A DNA stretch of 64,000 nucleotides from Anaerosporomusa subterranea (GCF_001611555.1 NZ_LSGP01000005.1:17012-81011); one strand, 5' to 3'. Shown: positions 44,961-54,005, counted from the stretch's first letter. Notes: generated by a model from the letters alone, not told the origin. Numbers and translations are program-made.

Positions 44961-45725
44961 ATGACTACATTATCGGATTTGTTTTGGCAAGCGCCGCTCA
45001 ACGATATGAAACAAGGCTACATCTATCAACCCGAGAATGACGAATATGTTTGCCTGATCTGCGGCGAGCGCTTTGTAAACGGTCTCATCTATGAAAATGG
45101 TGAACAATTGTACGAAGCTAAAAAGTATGTAACCATCCACATCACTCAAGCTCATCAGTCGATGTTTCACTTTCTGCTGAATCTAGATAAAAAAATGACT
45201 GGTCTAACCGACCATCAAAAATCTATTCTTGAGTTGTTTTATGCAGGCGCTAGCGATCAGGATGCAGCAAAAACTCTGAACACGGGTAGTGCCTCAACCA
45301 TCCGCAACCACCGTTTCAGTTTGCGCGAACGGCAAAAGCAAGCAAAGGTATTTTTGGCTGTGATGGAACTGCTAGGCGAACATACACCGAAAAAACAGAC
45401 CTTTGTCGCCATTCCCGCCAGTGCTAAACAGGTAGATGAGCGATTTGCTATTACCGAACAGGAAAATGCCAAAATATTAGCTACCCATTTTAAGCAAGGA
45501 CTTAATGGACCACTGGACTCCTATCCGCTCAAAGAGAAGAAGCGAGTCGCAATTATCCGCCACCTAGCCACACTGTTTGCTGTCAACAAAACTTACAACG
45601 AAAAAGAAGTGAATGCGATTTTGAAGCCTATCTACGAGGATTATGTACTCCTGCGCCGCCATTTAATCGACTATGGCTTTATGGACAGGACGCTAGATGG
45701 CAGTTCGTATTGGGTTAAGGTTTAA
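44961..45725 (+). CDS. DUF2087 domain protein, probable transcriptional regulator
   Basis: A 254-residue cytoplasmic protein. The N-terminus holds a possible zinc finger (CLICGERF with later H-x(4)-H in TIHITQAH). Residues 75-120 look like a LuxR-type helix-turn-helix (LTDHQKSILELFYAGASDQD, then AAKTLNTGSASTIRNHRF). The C-terminal 90 residues are the DUF2087 domain (YPLKEKKRVAIIRHLATLF, NEKEVNAILKPIYEDYVLLR). GAGGTGA lies before the ATG at 44961. The gene 24 bp downstream may be co-transcribed. Targets are unknown. Confidence 0.85.
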   Translation: MTTLSDLFWQAPLNDMKQGYIYQPENDEYVCLICGERFVNGLIYENGEQLYEAKKYVTIHITQAHQSMFHFLLNLDKKMTGLTDHQKSILELFYAGASDQDAAKTLNTGSASTIRNHRFSLRERQKQAKVFLAVMELLGEHTPKKQTFVAIPASAKQVDERFAITEQENAKILATHFKQGLNGPLDSYPLKEKKRVAIIRHLATLFAVNKTYNEKEVNAILKPIYEDYVLLRRHLIDYGFMDRTLDGSSYWVKV

Positions 45726-45749
45726 TTATTATTAAAGGAGTTGAGCATA

Positions 45750-46109
45750 ATGGATAGGCGTAAAGAATTGATACTAGCCTATAAACAAACCCCAACGCCA
45801 ATGGGAGTGTATCAAGTAAAGAACTGCACCAATGGAAAGGTGTTCATCGGCAGCAGTATGAATTTGCCAGGCAGATTTAACCGTCTCCGCTTTCAGCTCA
45901 AAGCTAATGCTAACCCGATCAGGTCGCTACAAGCAGAATGGAACGACCAAGGCGCTGATGTCTTTACGTTCGAAGTGTTGGAGACATTAAACCCCGATAA
46001 GGTTCCAAAAGACGACTGGAGAAAAGCCCTCGCGGTTATGGAAGATAAGTGGTTAAATGAGATTAAACCGTACGGTTTGCGGGGATATAACAAAGAAAAA
46101 GCTGACTGA
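45750..46109 (+). CDS. GIY-YIG nuclease family protein
   Basis: A small protein of 119 residues. The GIY-YIG core is recognisable: GVYQVKNCTNGKVFIGSS with MNLPGRFNRLRFQLK, the usual Tyr-Ile-Gly being Phe-Ile-Gly, and a Glu in VMEDKWLNEIKPYGLRGYN in the place of the metal-binding Glu. Stand-alone members of this size are common in Firmicutes and uncharacterised. AAAGGAG precedes the ATG at 45750. It is linked to the upstream DUF2087 gene. Confidence 0.85.
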   Translation: MDRRKELILAYKQTPTPMGVYQVKNCTNGKVFIGSSMNLPGRFNRLRFQLKANANPIRSLQAEWNDQGADVFTFEVLETLNPDKVPKDDWRKALAVMEDKWLNEIKPYGLRGYNKEKAD

Positions 46110-46128
46110 ACTACACTTTCCAACACAG

Positions 46129-46165
46129 GGAGAGGCCGTGTGAACATTGTTCATTCGGCCTCTCC
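46129..46165. terminator. Terminator between GIY-YIG gene and tctA2
   Basis: A 10-bp perfect stem GGAGAGGCCG (46129-46138) with its complement (46156-46165), 17-nt loop, TTTTA after it; it can serve both convergent genes. Confidence 0.85.
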
Positions 46166-46211
46166 TTTTAGCGACTCATTTCTTGATTTCATGGCTGTTC
46201 CGGTCGGGATT

Positions 46212-47738
46212 TTAGCAATGGTCACTCGGCCTTTTCAATTTTATCCGACACATCTTGCAGAACTTCAGCGCCACGGAGGCTATAAAGAAGAACAGAGTGG
46301 CCGTCAAAAAAGCTAAGGCAATCGGCTTTTGCAGGAAAATTGCCGGGTCGCCGTTCGAAATGTCAAAGGCCTGTCGGGCTGACATTTCCAGGCGGGGCGT
46401 CAATATAAAGGCCATCAGGAAAGGGGCGACAGGGTATTTGTAACGGCAGAAGAAATAGCCCACAATGCCAAAAATGATCATTAGCCAGACGTCAAACAGA
46501 CTATTATTGGCAGCGTAGGCTGACACCATACAAATGACGATGATGATGGGAGTCATGATGACGGGAGGGACCCGCAGGGCTTGCACCATCAGGGGGATGC
46601 TGAGGGCGGCAATGATCATACAGACAATATTGCCGGTATACATCGAGGCAATCAGGCCCCAGGCAAGATCCGGGTGTTCAGTGAACAGTAGCGGACCAGG
46701 GGTTATCCCCCACATCATCAAGCCGCCGAGCAACACGGTGACTGTACCCGAACTGGGGATGCCCAGCGCAAGCAGCGGTGCGAAGGCCCCTGCTGCTGCC
46801 GCATTGTTAGCAGCCTCCGGGGCGGCGACGCCTTCAAGCGCTCCTTTGCCCATGTTTTCTTTGTTATTGCCAGTCCGGCTTTCCAGAACATAGCACAAAA
46901 ACGAGGCGGTATTGGTACCGGCTCCGGGTATGCAGCCGATAAATGTGCCAAGAACACTGCTGATCATGGTTGGCTTGAAAATCTGTTTAATTTCTGCAAA
47001 GTTAAGATAGTTGCTCCGGAATGACAAGGTTTCCGTTGTTTTAAATTTGTAGCCACCTTTCTGAAGAGCCATTTCGATGATTTCATTTACGCCTAACAGG
47101 CCGATGACCAAAGGAATGAAATCGATGCCATTTAAAAGTTCGATAATACCAAAGGCAAACCTCGGCCTGCCAACCGCTGCATCAAGACCCACGGTAGCCA
47201 ACAAGATGCCCAGGCAGGTTGACAACAATCCTTTCAACGGGTCGTCCCCCAAGAGCCAAGCGATAGCTGACAAGGCCAACAGAATGACAGTCGTCATTTC
47301 CGCCGGTCCAAAGGCCAGCCCAATATCGGCCAGTAAAGGGCCCATGAAGGTAAGGATAATAACACCAATAAAACCGGCTACGAACGAGGACCAGTTGGAA
47401 ACAGCCAACGCTTTACCGGCCTTGCCCTTCAGGGTGAGCTGGTAGCCGTCCAGAGTGGTCATTAAGGCCGGAGGATCACCGGGAATGTTGATCAAAATGG
47501 CTGTGAACGACCCTGCGTACATCGTCGAGTAATAAAGGGCCGCGAGCATGATGATCGCCGTGGTGGGATCCATTTTAAAGGTAAGCGGCAGCAGCAGAGC
47601 GACCCCCATGACAGAACCGATGCCTGGCAAGGCGCCGATGAACATGCCCATAACCGCGCCGGCCGTCGCGGCAAAAAGGTTATCCCCTGTCAGAGCGGTG
47701 GCGAAGCCGTTCAGTAAGTGGTAGAAAATGCTTTCCAT
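46212..47738 (-). CDS. tctA: TTT transporter large permease (TctA), sigma-54 locus
   Basis: A 508-residue permease with about 12 spans. Typical TctA segments are MGMFIGALPGIGSVMGVALL, YYSTMYAGSFTAILINIPGD, GCIPGAGTNTASFLCYVLES and AAGAFAPLLALGIPSSGTVT. It differs from the glucarate-locus TctA in the pore-lining loops (GIGSVMG in place of GLGPSAT). Last gene of the operon that starts with pdxA. The substrate is unknown. Confidence 0.95.
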   Translation of the reverse strand: MESIFYHLLNGFATALTGDNLFAATAGAVMGMFIGALPGIGSVMGVALLLPLTFKMDPTTAIIMLAALYYSTMYAGSFTAILINIPGDPPALMTTLDGYQLTLKGKAGKALAVSNWSSFVAGFIGVIILTFMGPLLADIGLAFGPAEMTTVILLALSAIAWLLGDDPLKGLLSTCLGILLATVGLDAAVGRPRFAFGIIELLNGIDFIPLVIGLLGVNEIIEMALQKGGYKFKTTETLSFRSNYLNFAEIKQIFKPTMISSVLGTFIGCIPGAGTNTASFLCYVLESRTGNNKENMGKGALEGVAAPEAANNAAAAGAFAPLLALGIPSSGTVTVLLGGLMMWGITPGPLLFTEHPDLAWGLIASMYTGNIVCMIIAALSIPLMVQALRVPPVIMTPIIIVICMVSAYAANNSLFDVWLMIIFGIVGYFFCRYKYPVAPFLMAFILTPRLEMSARQAFDISNGDPAIFLQKPIALAFLTATLFFFIASVALKFCKMCRIKLKRPSDHC

Positions 47739-47753
47739 TAATTCGCCTTCTTT

Positions 47754-48185
47754 CTAATACGTAATCAGGCCGGTGGGAAACGGTACCTGCAGCCAGTAGC
47801 CGAATACACCCCAAATAAACAAGATAATTGTAGCCGCCAAAAAAATAGAAAACTTGTAGGAATACGCCCCTTGGTTGACCAGCCAAAAGGCAATGAGCAA
47901 AAATGTTGCCGGCAGGAATCCGATGACATAAATAACCAAGGCACAGACAATAATGGCGGCAATAGGTACAATGGCTCTAGGGTCAATAGGCTCGGCGTCC
48001 TTATCTGCTCTTAGCAGTCGTGCAATACAGAAGATGACTGTCAAGCTGCCAAAAATCACAGGCAAAAAACCGGGCCCTGGTCCTTTGTTAACCCAAACAC
48101 CGTAGGAGAACCAGCCGGTAGCTGCCCAGAACGCACCGATTATGCCGCAAATAAGCGCTATTGCACGATCAGCATTCATCGCCAT
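47754..48185 (-). CDS. tctB: TTT transporter small permease (TctB), sigma-54 locus
   Basis: A 143-residue membrane protein with four spans and the TctB hallmark GPGPGFLPVIFGSLTVIFCI near residue 35. It overlaps the end of the transketolase C-terminal gene by 10 bp and precedes tctA by 15 bp. Confidence 0.9.
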   Translation of the reverse strand: MAMNADRAIALICGIIGAFWAATGWFSYGVWVNKGPGPGFLPVIFGSLTVIFCIARLLRADKDAEPIDPRAIVPIAAIIVCALVIYVIGFLPATFLLIAFWLVNQGAYSYKFSIFLAATIILFIWGVFGYWLQVPFPTGLITY

Positions 48186-49144
48186 CCCTCCCTATCAACA
48201 GGATTAGAGGCTTTCTTACTCATGGCAGTTTCAGCTTTTTCTACAATTTTTTCAGCTGTCAAGCCGTATTTTTCTAGAAGCTGATCATAATCACCGGATT
48301 CAGTGAAAGTGTCTTCCAATGCTACCGGCATGACGGGGGCCGGTTGTTCTCTGGCAACAACCTCGCTGACAGCACTAAACAAACCGCCATAGACTGTATG
48401 CTCTTCTGCAGTGACAATTGCTCCTGTTCCCCTAGCGCAATCGACGATTAACTCTGCATCGATTGGCTTGATGGTATGCATATTGACTACTCTGGCACTA
48501 ATCCCCTTTATTGCAAGCAGGTCGGCTGCTTCTAATGCCTTATGGACCATTACGCCGGCAGCAATAATAGCAACATCCTTTCCTTCCCTGAGAACAACGC
48601 CTTTGCCAGACTTAAACTGATAGGCATCGTCAAAGATGATCGGCGCCGGCGCTCTGCTCAGTCGTAAATATACAGGTCCCGGAATATCTACTGCAGCACG
48701 CACGGCCTTCTCTGTTTCTACCGCGTCGCACACTACGATTACTGTCATGTTCGGAATGGATCGGAAAAAGCTGATATCCTTATTGGCATGGTGGCTTGCT
48801 CCGTCATAGGAATCGGATAGACCGGCATAGGTACCGCAAATTTTAACATTTAAACACTGATATGCAGCCAAACTCCTGATGGGATCACCTGCCCGCAGCA
48901 TCATAAACGCTGCAAAGGTATTGATAAACGGAATTTTGCCCATCAGCGCCATGCCTGCAGCCATTCCTGCCATGTTGGCCTCTGCAATTCCCACATTAAA
49001 AAATCGATTGGGGAACTCCTTGCCAAACAAGTTACTTTTTGATGAACTGGAAACATCTGCATCCAATACAACAATTTCTTGCCGTTCGTGACCAAGCTTT
49101 GCTAATGCCTCACCAAATGCATCTCTTATCGCTTTAGTTGCCAT
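48176..49144 (-). CDS. Transketolase-like, C-terminal subunit
   Basis: A 322-residue protein with the central pyrimidine-binding and C-terminal domains of transketolase/DXS-type enzymes. LDADVSSSSKSNLFGKEFPN, FNVGIAEANMAGMAAGMAL (the Glu that activates thiamine diphosphate) and the C-terminal AEEHTVYGGLFSAVSEVV are seen. It pairs with the N-terminal subunit encoded immediately upstream (no gap). Split transketolases with transporter genes usually act in special sugar catabolism rather than the pentose phosphate pathway. Confidence 0.92.
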   Translation of the reverse strand: MATKAIRDAFGEALAKLGHERQEIVVLDADVSSSSKSNLFGKEFPNRFFNVGIAEANMAGMAAGMALMGKIPFINTFAAFMMLRAGDPIRSLAAYQCLNVKICGTYAGLSDSYDGASHHANKDISFFRSIPNMTVIVVCDAVETEKAVRAAVDIPGPVYLRLSRAPAPIIFDDAYQFKSGKGVVLREGKDVAIIAAGVMVHKALEAADLLAIKGISARVVNMHTIKPIDAELIVDCARGTGAIVTAEEHTVYGGLFSAVSEVVAREQPAPVMPVALEDTFTESGDYDQLLEKYGLTAEKIVEKAETAMSKKASNPVDREGWR

Positions 49145-49984
49145 TTACCTTACCCCCAGTTCTCGCAACGCAGCGGAGTACTCTTGCTCATTAATGGGCT
49201 TTCCATGCCATGTGTTTTTCCCTTCCATAAAGGAAACGCCTTTGCCTTTGACCGTTTTGGCGATAATCATTGTCGGCTGCCCAGTCACTGCTTTTGCCTG
49301 GTCGATTGCTGTTGAAACAGCCTGGATATCATGTCCATCAGTTTCGATAACACGCCAACCGAAAGATTTCCATTTGTCTGCCAGATTTCCTAGTGGCATA
49401 ATTTCTTCCACTGTACCGTCTAACTGCACGCCATTGCAGTCGATAATCCCAATCAGATTATCTAGTTTAAATTTGCTTGCCGCCATAGCGGCCTCCCAAA
49501 CGATGCCTTCCTGAATTTCGCCATCACCCATCAGCACATATGTATAGAGATTTTTATTATCCAGTTTTGTGGCCGCGGCCATTCCAACCGCCGCCGAAAT
49601 ACCCAAGCCCAAAGGGCCGCTGGACAAATCCACTCCCGGTGTCATTTTAGCGCATGGATGACCTTGAAGCCTGCTATTAATCTGTCTTAAAGTATTCATC
49701 TCAGTTTTGGAGAAATAGCCTTTTTCCGCTAATATAAGATACAGCATGGGCGCAGCATGGCCTTTGCCCAGAACAAATCTGTCCCTGTCAGGATAGGCAG
49801 GATTGTCAGGCTGTATGTTTAGTTTCTCGTAGTACAGGGCTGTTAGTATTTCTACCGCGGACAGTGAACCTCCCGGATGGCCTGTCTGAATTTGGTAGAG
49901 AAGCTTTATCAAAGCCACTCTGAACTGATGGCATTTCTCATTGAGAAAATCGATTCTTGCTGCTGATAATGTCACTGCCGCCAC
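49145..49984 (-). CDS. Transketolase-like, N-terminal (ThDP-binding) subunit
   Basis: A 279-residue thiamine-diphosphate-binding half of a split transketolase. It has QTGHPGGSLSAVEILTALYY, FVLGKGHAAPMLY, HPGVDLSSGPLGLGISAAVG-like sequence (MTPGVDLSSGPLGLGI) and the cofactor motif MGDGEIQEGIVWEAAM to NLIGIIDCNGVQLDG. It is adjacent to, and must act with, the C-terminal subunit. The ketose donor may be supplied by the sugar isomerase of the same operon. Confidence 0.93.
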   Translation of the reverse strand: MAAVTLSAARIDFLNEKCHQFRVALIKLLYQIQTGHPGGSLSAVEILTALYYEKLNIQPDNPAYPDRDRFVLGKGHAAPMLYLILAEKGYFSKTEMNTLRQINSRLQGHPCAKMTPGVDLSSGPLGLGISAAVGMAAATKLDNKNLYTYVLMGDGEIQEGIVWEAAMAASKFKLDNLIGIIDCNGVQLDGTVEEIMPLGNLADKWKSFGWRVIETDGHDIQAVSTAIDQAKAVTGQPTMIIAKTVKGKGVSFMEGKNTWHGKPINEQEYSAALRELGVR

Positions 49985-50005
49985 TCCTCTCCCATCATTT
50001 GAGAA

Positions 50006-50665
50006 CTATACATTTTTTTCTAACTTTTCCTTTAACTGTGCGATACACATTCTGGGACTGGAAAGTACAGTGCAACCGCAGATTTTTTGTACAATATCCT
50101 CTAAGTGTGCCATAGACGCCTGCGCCAAGATGACTACATCCTGTTGTTTGATTTCAAGCGCCCTCCTTTTAACGATCTCATCATGATATTCTTTATCTCC
50201 CGCTTTGATAGCGACATAAGCTTCAGGACAGACTATCACCGATAAATCAATCGCTTTGTTTATTTTTTTCACTTCACTGAGCAGTTTGGTTTTTGTTGGT
50301 TCAACAGTACTTTCAGCTGTTGCCATGATCGTAATTTTGGACCCGGTTTCCGCTGCTTTGCGTATCATCGCTTCATCAATAGTAATTATCGGCGTTTTAA
50401 TAAATGGCCGGATTTTTTCGATTGCTGGAGACAGCGTGGAACAGGTTACGACAATCACATCCGGTTCAGTCATCTCAGCGCATTTTACAATTGAGAACAA
50501 CCGTTGCATATTATTAACAGTGAACTCTCCTCGTTCCTCCGGATCACTTGCCAAATATTCATCAAGAGTATTCACTATTTTCACATCGTCAATAACGTTT
50601 TTTATTCTTTTGTCAAATGTAACTAAAACACTCTGAACTGTGTGAATTAAAGATACCTTTGTCAT
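50006..50665 (-). CDS. Asp/Glu racemase-superfamily protein
   Basis: A 219-residue protein of the Asp/Glu/hydantoin racemase fold. The first conserved Cys is in VIVVTCSTLSPAIEKIRP. In the second half the usual position reads VVILAQASMAHLEDIV, which has no Cys; a Cys pair occurs a few residues later (KICGC). It may therefore be a decarboxylase, isomerase or binding protein rather than a two-base racemase. It lies in the operon between the TIM-barrel isomerase and transketolase genes. Confidence 0.78.
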   Translation of the reverse strand: MTKVSLIHTVQSVLVTFDKRIKNVIDDVKIVNTLDEYLASDPEERGEFTVNNMQRLFSIVKCAEMTEPDVIVVTCSTLSPAIEKIRPFIKTPIITIDEAMIRKAAETGSKITIMATAESTVEPTKTKLLSEVKKINKAIDLSVIVCPEAYVAIKAGDKEYHDEIVKRRALEIKQQDVVILAQASMAHLEDIVQKICGCTVLSSPRMCIAQLKEKLEKNV

Positions 50666-50690
50666 CGCAATATTGCCTCCTTAATCATAT

Positions 50691-51521
50691 TCACCGATAG
50701 ATCCTATTAAAAATCGGTCGAAGATGCTTTATCGAACCCTCTGCCGCAGTATCCTGGTCTGGCAACTGGAAAATCTCTGTACAATAGGCTCCATCATAGC
50801 CAGTATTTTTAAAAGCTCTGATAATTTTCTCAAAATCGAAGCCGCAGTGACCGGGATATCGCCGGTTATTATCTGCCAAGTGCACGTGGATGTTATACTC
50901 GGCATATTTATCTATCACTTCAAACATATCTTTTTCCTCAATATTGAGGTGAAAGATATCCATCATCATCTTGAAATACTCATTATCAACATTTTTCACC
51001 ACATCTACAGCTTCTTGTACTGTATTGATAAAGTTTGTCTGCATCAATGTTACCGTTTCCAGTGCGATTTTTACATTTCTTTTGCCTGCATATTCACTGA
51101 TATCCTTAAACGCATCAATAGCATAACCGTACGATACTTCTCGGGGTAGTTCATCACAATATTGACCTCTTACTCTGCCAATGTTTATATTCGCACCTAA
51201 ATGGGCCGCAAAATCAATAATTCCTTTAACCCGTTCTCTTGCCTTGCTTCTTATGTCAGCATGTTTATCCATAAAAGAAAGTTTCAACTGGCCGAATATT
51301 TCACCAGTACAAACCAGAACAATATCCAGCTTATTTTTGTCAGCCTCACCTTTCACCTGATCCCAGTTAAGTTCCAATGGATTGAGCGTCATCAGCTCAA
51401 CTCCGTCATATCCCAGTTCAGCAAGTTTGCTAAAGTTGTAATCCAAATTGCCTTGAAAAGCTGTAACTGCAGGAGATCTAGCTACATCTGGCGTTGCTAC
51501 CTGATAGCAAAGTTTCATCAT
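50691..51521 (-). CDS. TIM-barrel sugar phosphate isomerase/epimerase, sigma-54 locus
   Basis: A 276-residue protein of the xylose isomerase-like (AP endonuclease 2) superfamily. YDGVELMTLNPLELNWDQVK, NVKIALETVTLMQTNFINTV (metal-binding Glu), MMMDIFHLNIEEKDMF (Asp, His) and IHVHLADNNRRYPGHCGFDF (His, Asp) contain the metal ligands. It probably interconverts a ketose or keto sugar acid. GGAG-AGGGT precedes a pair of ATGs; either may be used. Confidence 0.85.
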   Translation of the reverse strand: MMKLCYQVATPDVARSPAVTAFQGNLDYNFSKLAELGYDGVELMTLNPLELNWDQVKGEADKNKLDIVLVCTGEIFGQLKLSFMDKHADIRSKARERVKGIIDFAAHLGANINIGRVRGQYCDELPREVSYGYAIDAFKDISEYAGKRNVKIALETVTLMQTNFINTVQEAVDVVKNVDNEYFKMMMDIFHLNIEEKDMFEVIDKYAEYNIHVHLADNNRRYPGHCGFDFEKIIRAFKNTGYDGAYCTEIFQLPDQDTAAEGSIKHLRPIFNRIYR

Positions 51522-51574
51522 ACCCTCTCCTTAAACACATTCCAAAAACACTGGCCTTAACAGCAAGGATATAC

Positions 51575-51661
51575 CGCAACGTGACAGTCATCCGCTGTCG
51601 AAACCGCCACGTTGCGAAACCTAATTTATCTAAGCTTCTAAACTTCTAAGCTTCTAAGCTA
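51575..51661. repeat. Hairpin and 8-bp tandem repeats after tctC2
   Basis: In the 145-bp gap an inverted repeat CGCAACGTG/CACGTTGCG (51575-51583 with 51608-51616) is followed by four tandem copies of an 8-mer, CTAAGCTT with one A variant (51630-51661), just beyond the tctC2 stop. Confidence 0.6.
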
Positions 51662-51666
51662 AGGTA

Positions 51667-52671
51667 TTATTTAATAACTCCCACTTCTTTAAACATTTTT
51701 TCATACAGTACTGATTGTTCATTAAAGAATTTCTTGGTATCTGCCGCATTCATATAAGCAGGAGTCATCGCATTCTTTTCAATGTAATTCTTCTTCCAGT
51801 CTTCGGTGTCTGTGATCTTCTTCAACATATCTTCATAAAACTTTACCGCTTCTGCAGGCATATCCGGCGGGCCTGAGATTGCCCGAACTTCACTTAACTG
51901 AATATCTTTATACCCGATCTCAGAAAAGGTTGGCACATTTTTATAAGCACCGGGGATTCTTTGTTTTGAAAAAGTAACGAGAGGAATTACTTTTTCAGCT
52001 TTAACCTGCCCGTCACATTCACTGGGATTGAAGATACCCACGTCAATATGTCCGCCTAATAATGCGGCCATAACTTCTCCTGAGCTGTTGAACTGAACAT
52101 AAGTAGCCTTAGCGCCCGTATACTTGTTGAACATTTCAAAAGAAAGGTGATCACTGTTACCACGTTGTGATCCGCCAATTTTTACTGTGTCAGGCTTTTC
52201 TTTAGCTGTTTTGATGACACTTTGAATATCCTTGTATTTACCCTCTTTGTTTACACCCAGGAGCAGATCATCAAATCCAACCACCCCGATATAGGTCAGC
52301 ATGTCTGCTTTTACGGGAGAATTGTTAACGATCGCACTCATTACCTGGCCAGAATGGAGAACCATCCAGGTGTGTGGATCACCTTTCTTTCCATACACAT
52401 AAGAAAAGGAAACTGCCCCTGATCCGCCCGGTTTATTCACTACCATAAAGCTCTTAGGTGAAAGCTTATTTTTTTGAGAAAAATCCGCTATAACCCTTGC
52501 ATTCAAGTCACTGCCTCCGCCTGGCGCCGAAGGTACAACAAACTCAATTTCGCGAGTCGGAACCCAAGACTTGGCTGCCTCTTCTTTTTTCTCTGCCGGC
52601 TTTGAGCCACATCCTGTCAACAGACTTGCTGCAAACATTCCTAGCACTAGAATACTGGCAAATTTCTTCAC
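51667..52671 (-). CDS. tctC: TTT transporter solute-binding lipoprotein (TctC), sigma-54 locus
   Basis: A 334-residue receptor with lipoprotein signal (ILVLGMFAASLLTGCGSKPA, lipid Cys near residue 21) and TctC motifs (IEFVVPSAPGGGSDLNARVI, MVVNKPGGSGAVSFSYVYG). It supplies TctA/TctB of the same operon. A strong GGAGGAGG lies 6 bases before a GTG at 52671, preferred over ATG 52689, which precedes the ribosome binding site. It is separated from pdxA by a dispersed repeat. Confidence 0.9.
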   Translation of the reverse strand: MKKFASILVLGMFAASLLTGCGSKPAEKKEEAAKSWVPTREIEFVVPSAPGGGSDLNARVIADFSQKNKLSPKSFMVVNKPGGSGAVSFSYVYGKKGDPHTWMVLHSGQVMSAIVNNSPVKADMLTYIGVVGFDDLLLGVNKEGKYKDIQSVIKTAKEKPDTVKIGGSQRGNSDHLSFEMFNKYTGAKATYVQFNSSGEVMAALLGGHIDVGIFNPSECDGQVKAEKVIPLVTFSKQRIPGAYKNVPTFSEIGYKDIQLSEVRAISGPPDMPAEAVKFYEDMLKKITDTEDWKKNYIEKNAMTPAYMNAADTKKFFNEQSVLYEKMFKEVGVIK

Positions 52672-52780
52672 AATAATCCTCCTCCGCATTTTGACTTAGA
52701 TATTTCTTCCCATTTAGTTGATAAAGTGGATACTCGCCTCCTCCCATATGATTAGACTGACTTTCCTGCTGCTTTCTTCC

Positions 52781-52951
52781 CCTTCACACAGCCTGTAAGA
52801 CCCCGCCCTCTTAGGTCGGGATTAACAGGCTGTAGTTCGAACCCCTAAAGGGAGCCTTCGGCTTCGCGAAATCTAAGATTTCGAGCCTCAGACACAAGTG
52901 CGACTAAGATTCAGGCGGAGTTAAAACTCCTCCTGAATCAAGTCTTACTTT
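52781..52951. repeat. Dispersed repeat family 2, copy 2
   Basis: About 170 bp closely matching 4991-5143 in the same orientation. Its right end is a hairpin (AAGATTCAGGCGGAGTT paired with AACTCCTCCTGAATCAAGTCTT, about 52906-52947). The end overlaps the last 14-16 codons and stop of pdxA. The rest of the gap to tctC2 holds no gene. Confidence 0.78.
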
Positions 52952-53956
52952 ATCGCAAAGAGCAATCCTGGCCGCCATTTTGACTGCGTTCTCTAACGCA
53001 CCGGTTTTAGCAATCCCCTTGCCTGCTATGTCATAGGCAGTCCCATGCGCAGCTGTGACGATTGGCGCTGGCAAGCCAGCGGCAACAGTTATGCCAAACT
53101 CAAATCCCTTGAGTTTCATAGCGATTTGTCCCTGATCATGATACATAGTCACTGCTGCGTCAAAGTCACCGTTAAATGCTTTGATAAATAGAATATCGGC
53201 TGGGAATGGGCCAACAACATCAATGTTCTCCTGTCGCGCCAGTTCCATGGCAGGAATAATGACATCGATCTCTTCTCTGCCGCATAATCCGTTTTCCCCG
53301 CCATGTGGGTTAAGCGCCGCAATACCCAGTTTGGCGTTGCCGATTCCGGCCCGGCGCAACGTTCGATCAGCTAACCGTATAGCACGCATGATGTTTTCAA
53401 CAGTTAATTTAGCACTAACTTCCTTGATGGGAATATGGCTAGTCACCCGTGACGTCCATAGGTCGTCAAGAACGTTAACCTCACCAAACGGGCCAGTCCA
53501 GTTGAAGTGATGGGCAAACAGCATGTGCTCACTTTCAAACTCGTGTCCGCCCAGTTTCATAGCCGCCTTATTGAGCGGGGCAAAGCAGAATCCATCGATT
53601 TTACCTGCTTTGTAGAGGTTAATTGCTAGGATGAGTGCATCACCTGATGCTTTTCCACAAATCGGATTTATTTCTCCCACCTTGATTTCCTCTGGATTAA
53701 GGTTTTTCTGGCCGAGAACCAAAAGCCCTTTGTCCCAATCAGCCTCATTCATGGATTCAATTACTTTGTAAGGAAAAGTGACTTTCGCCACCCTCATTCC
53801 TTGTTGCAATACGCGAATATCCCCAATAATCACGGGACGACAGCATGTCGCGAACAGGTCTGTTGCCGCAACCTTGGCTACAATCTCAGGGCCAATGCCT
53901 GCCGCGTCTCCGAGGATAATACCAATGATTGGTTTCTCCTCGCATGTATTAGTCAT
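52904..53956 (-). CDS. pdxA2: PdxA-family dehydrogenase (PdxA2-like)
   Basis: A 350-residue NAD-dependent decarboxylating dehydrogenase of the 4-hydroxythreonine-4-phosphate dehydrogenase family. GIILGDAAGIGPEIVAK, ALNPHGGENGLCGREE (metal His), MYHDQGQIAMKL (metal His) and TAAHGTAYDIAGKG (metal His) are diagnostic. In sugar-acid loci such genes (PdxA2) act on D-threonate, D-erythronate or similar 4-phosphates. The DUF1537 kinase that usually goes with them is not here. The start at 53956 follows AGGAGAAGG; an earlier in-frame ATG (54010) overlaps the sigma-54 promoter. The last 14-16 residues (KVRLDSGGVLTPPES) come from a dispersed repeat. Confidence 0.9.
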   Translation of the reverse strand: MTNTCEEKPIIGIILGDAAGIGPEIVAKVAATDLFATCCRPVIIGDIRVLQQGMRVAKVTFPYKVIESMNEADWDKGLLVLGQKNLNPEEIKVGEINPICGKASGDALILAINLYKAGKIDGFCFAPLNKAAMKLGGHEFESEHMLFAHHFNWTGPFGEVNVLDDLWTSRVTSHIPIKEVSAKLTVENIMRAIRLADRTLRRAGIGNAKLGIAALNPHGGENGLCGREEIDVIIPAMELARQENIDVVGPFPADILFIKAFNGDFDAAVTMYHDQGQIAMKLKGFEFGITVAAGLPAPIVTAAHGTAYDIAGKGIAKTGALENAVKMAARIALCDKVRLDSGGVLTPPES

Positions 53957-54005
53957 AAACCTTCTCCTCTCTGATTCATCGCTAAGCGCGTTTGTTTTTA
54001 ATATT

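Noticed and set aside
52801..52860. tRNA-like GTTCGAACCCC in repeat copy 2
   Set aside because: No acceptor or anticodon arms can be drawn; copy 1 does not keep the motif.
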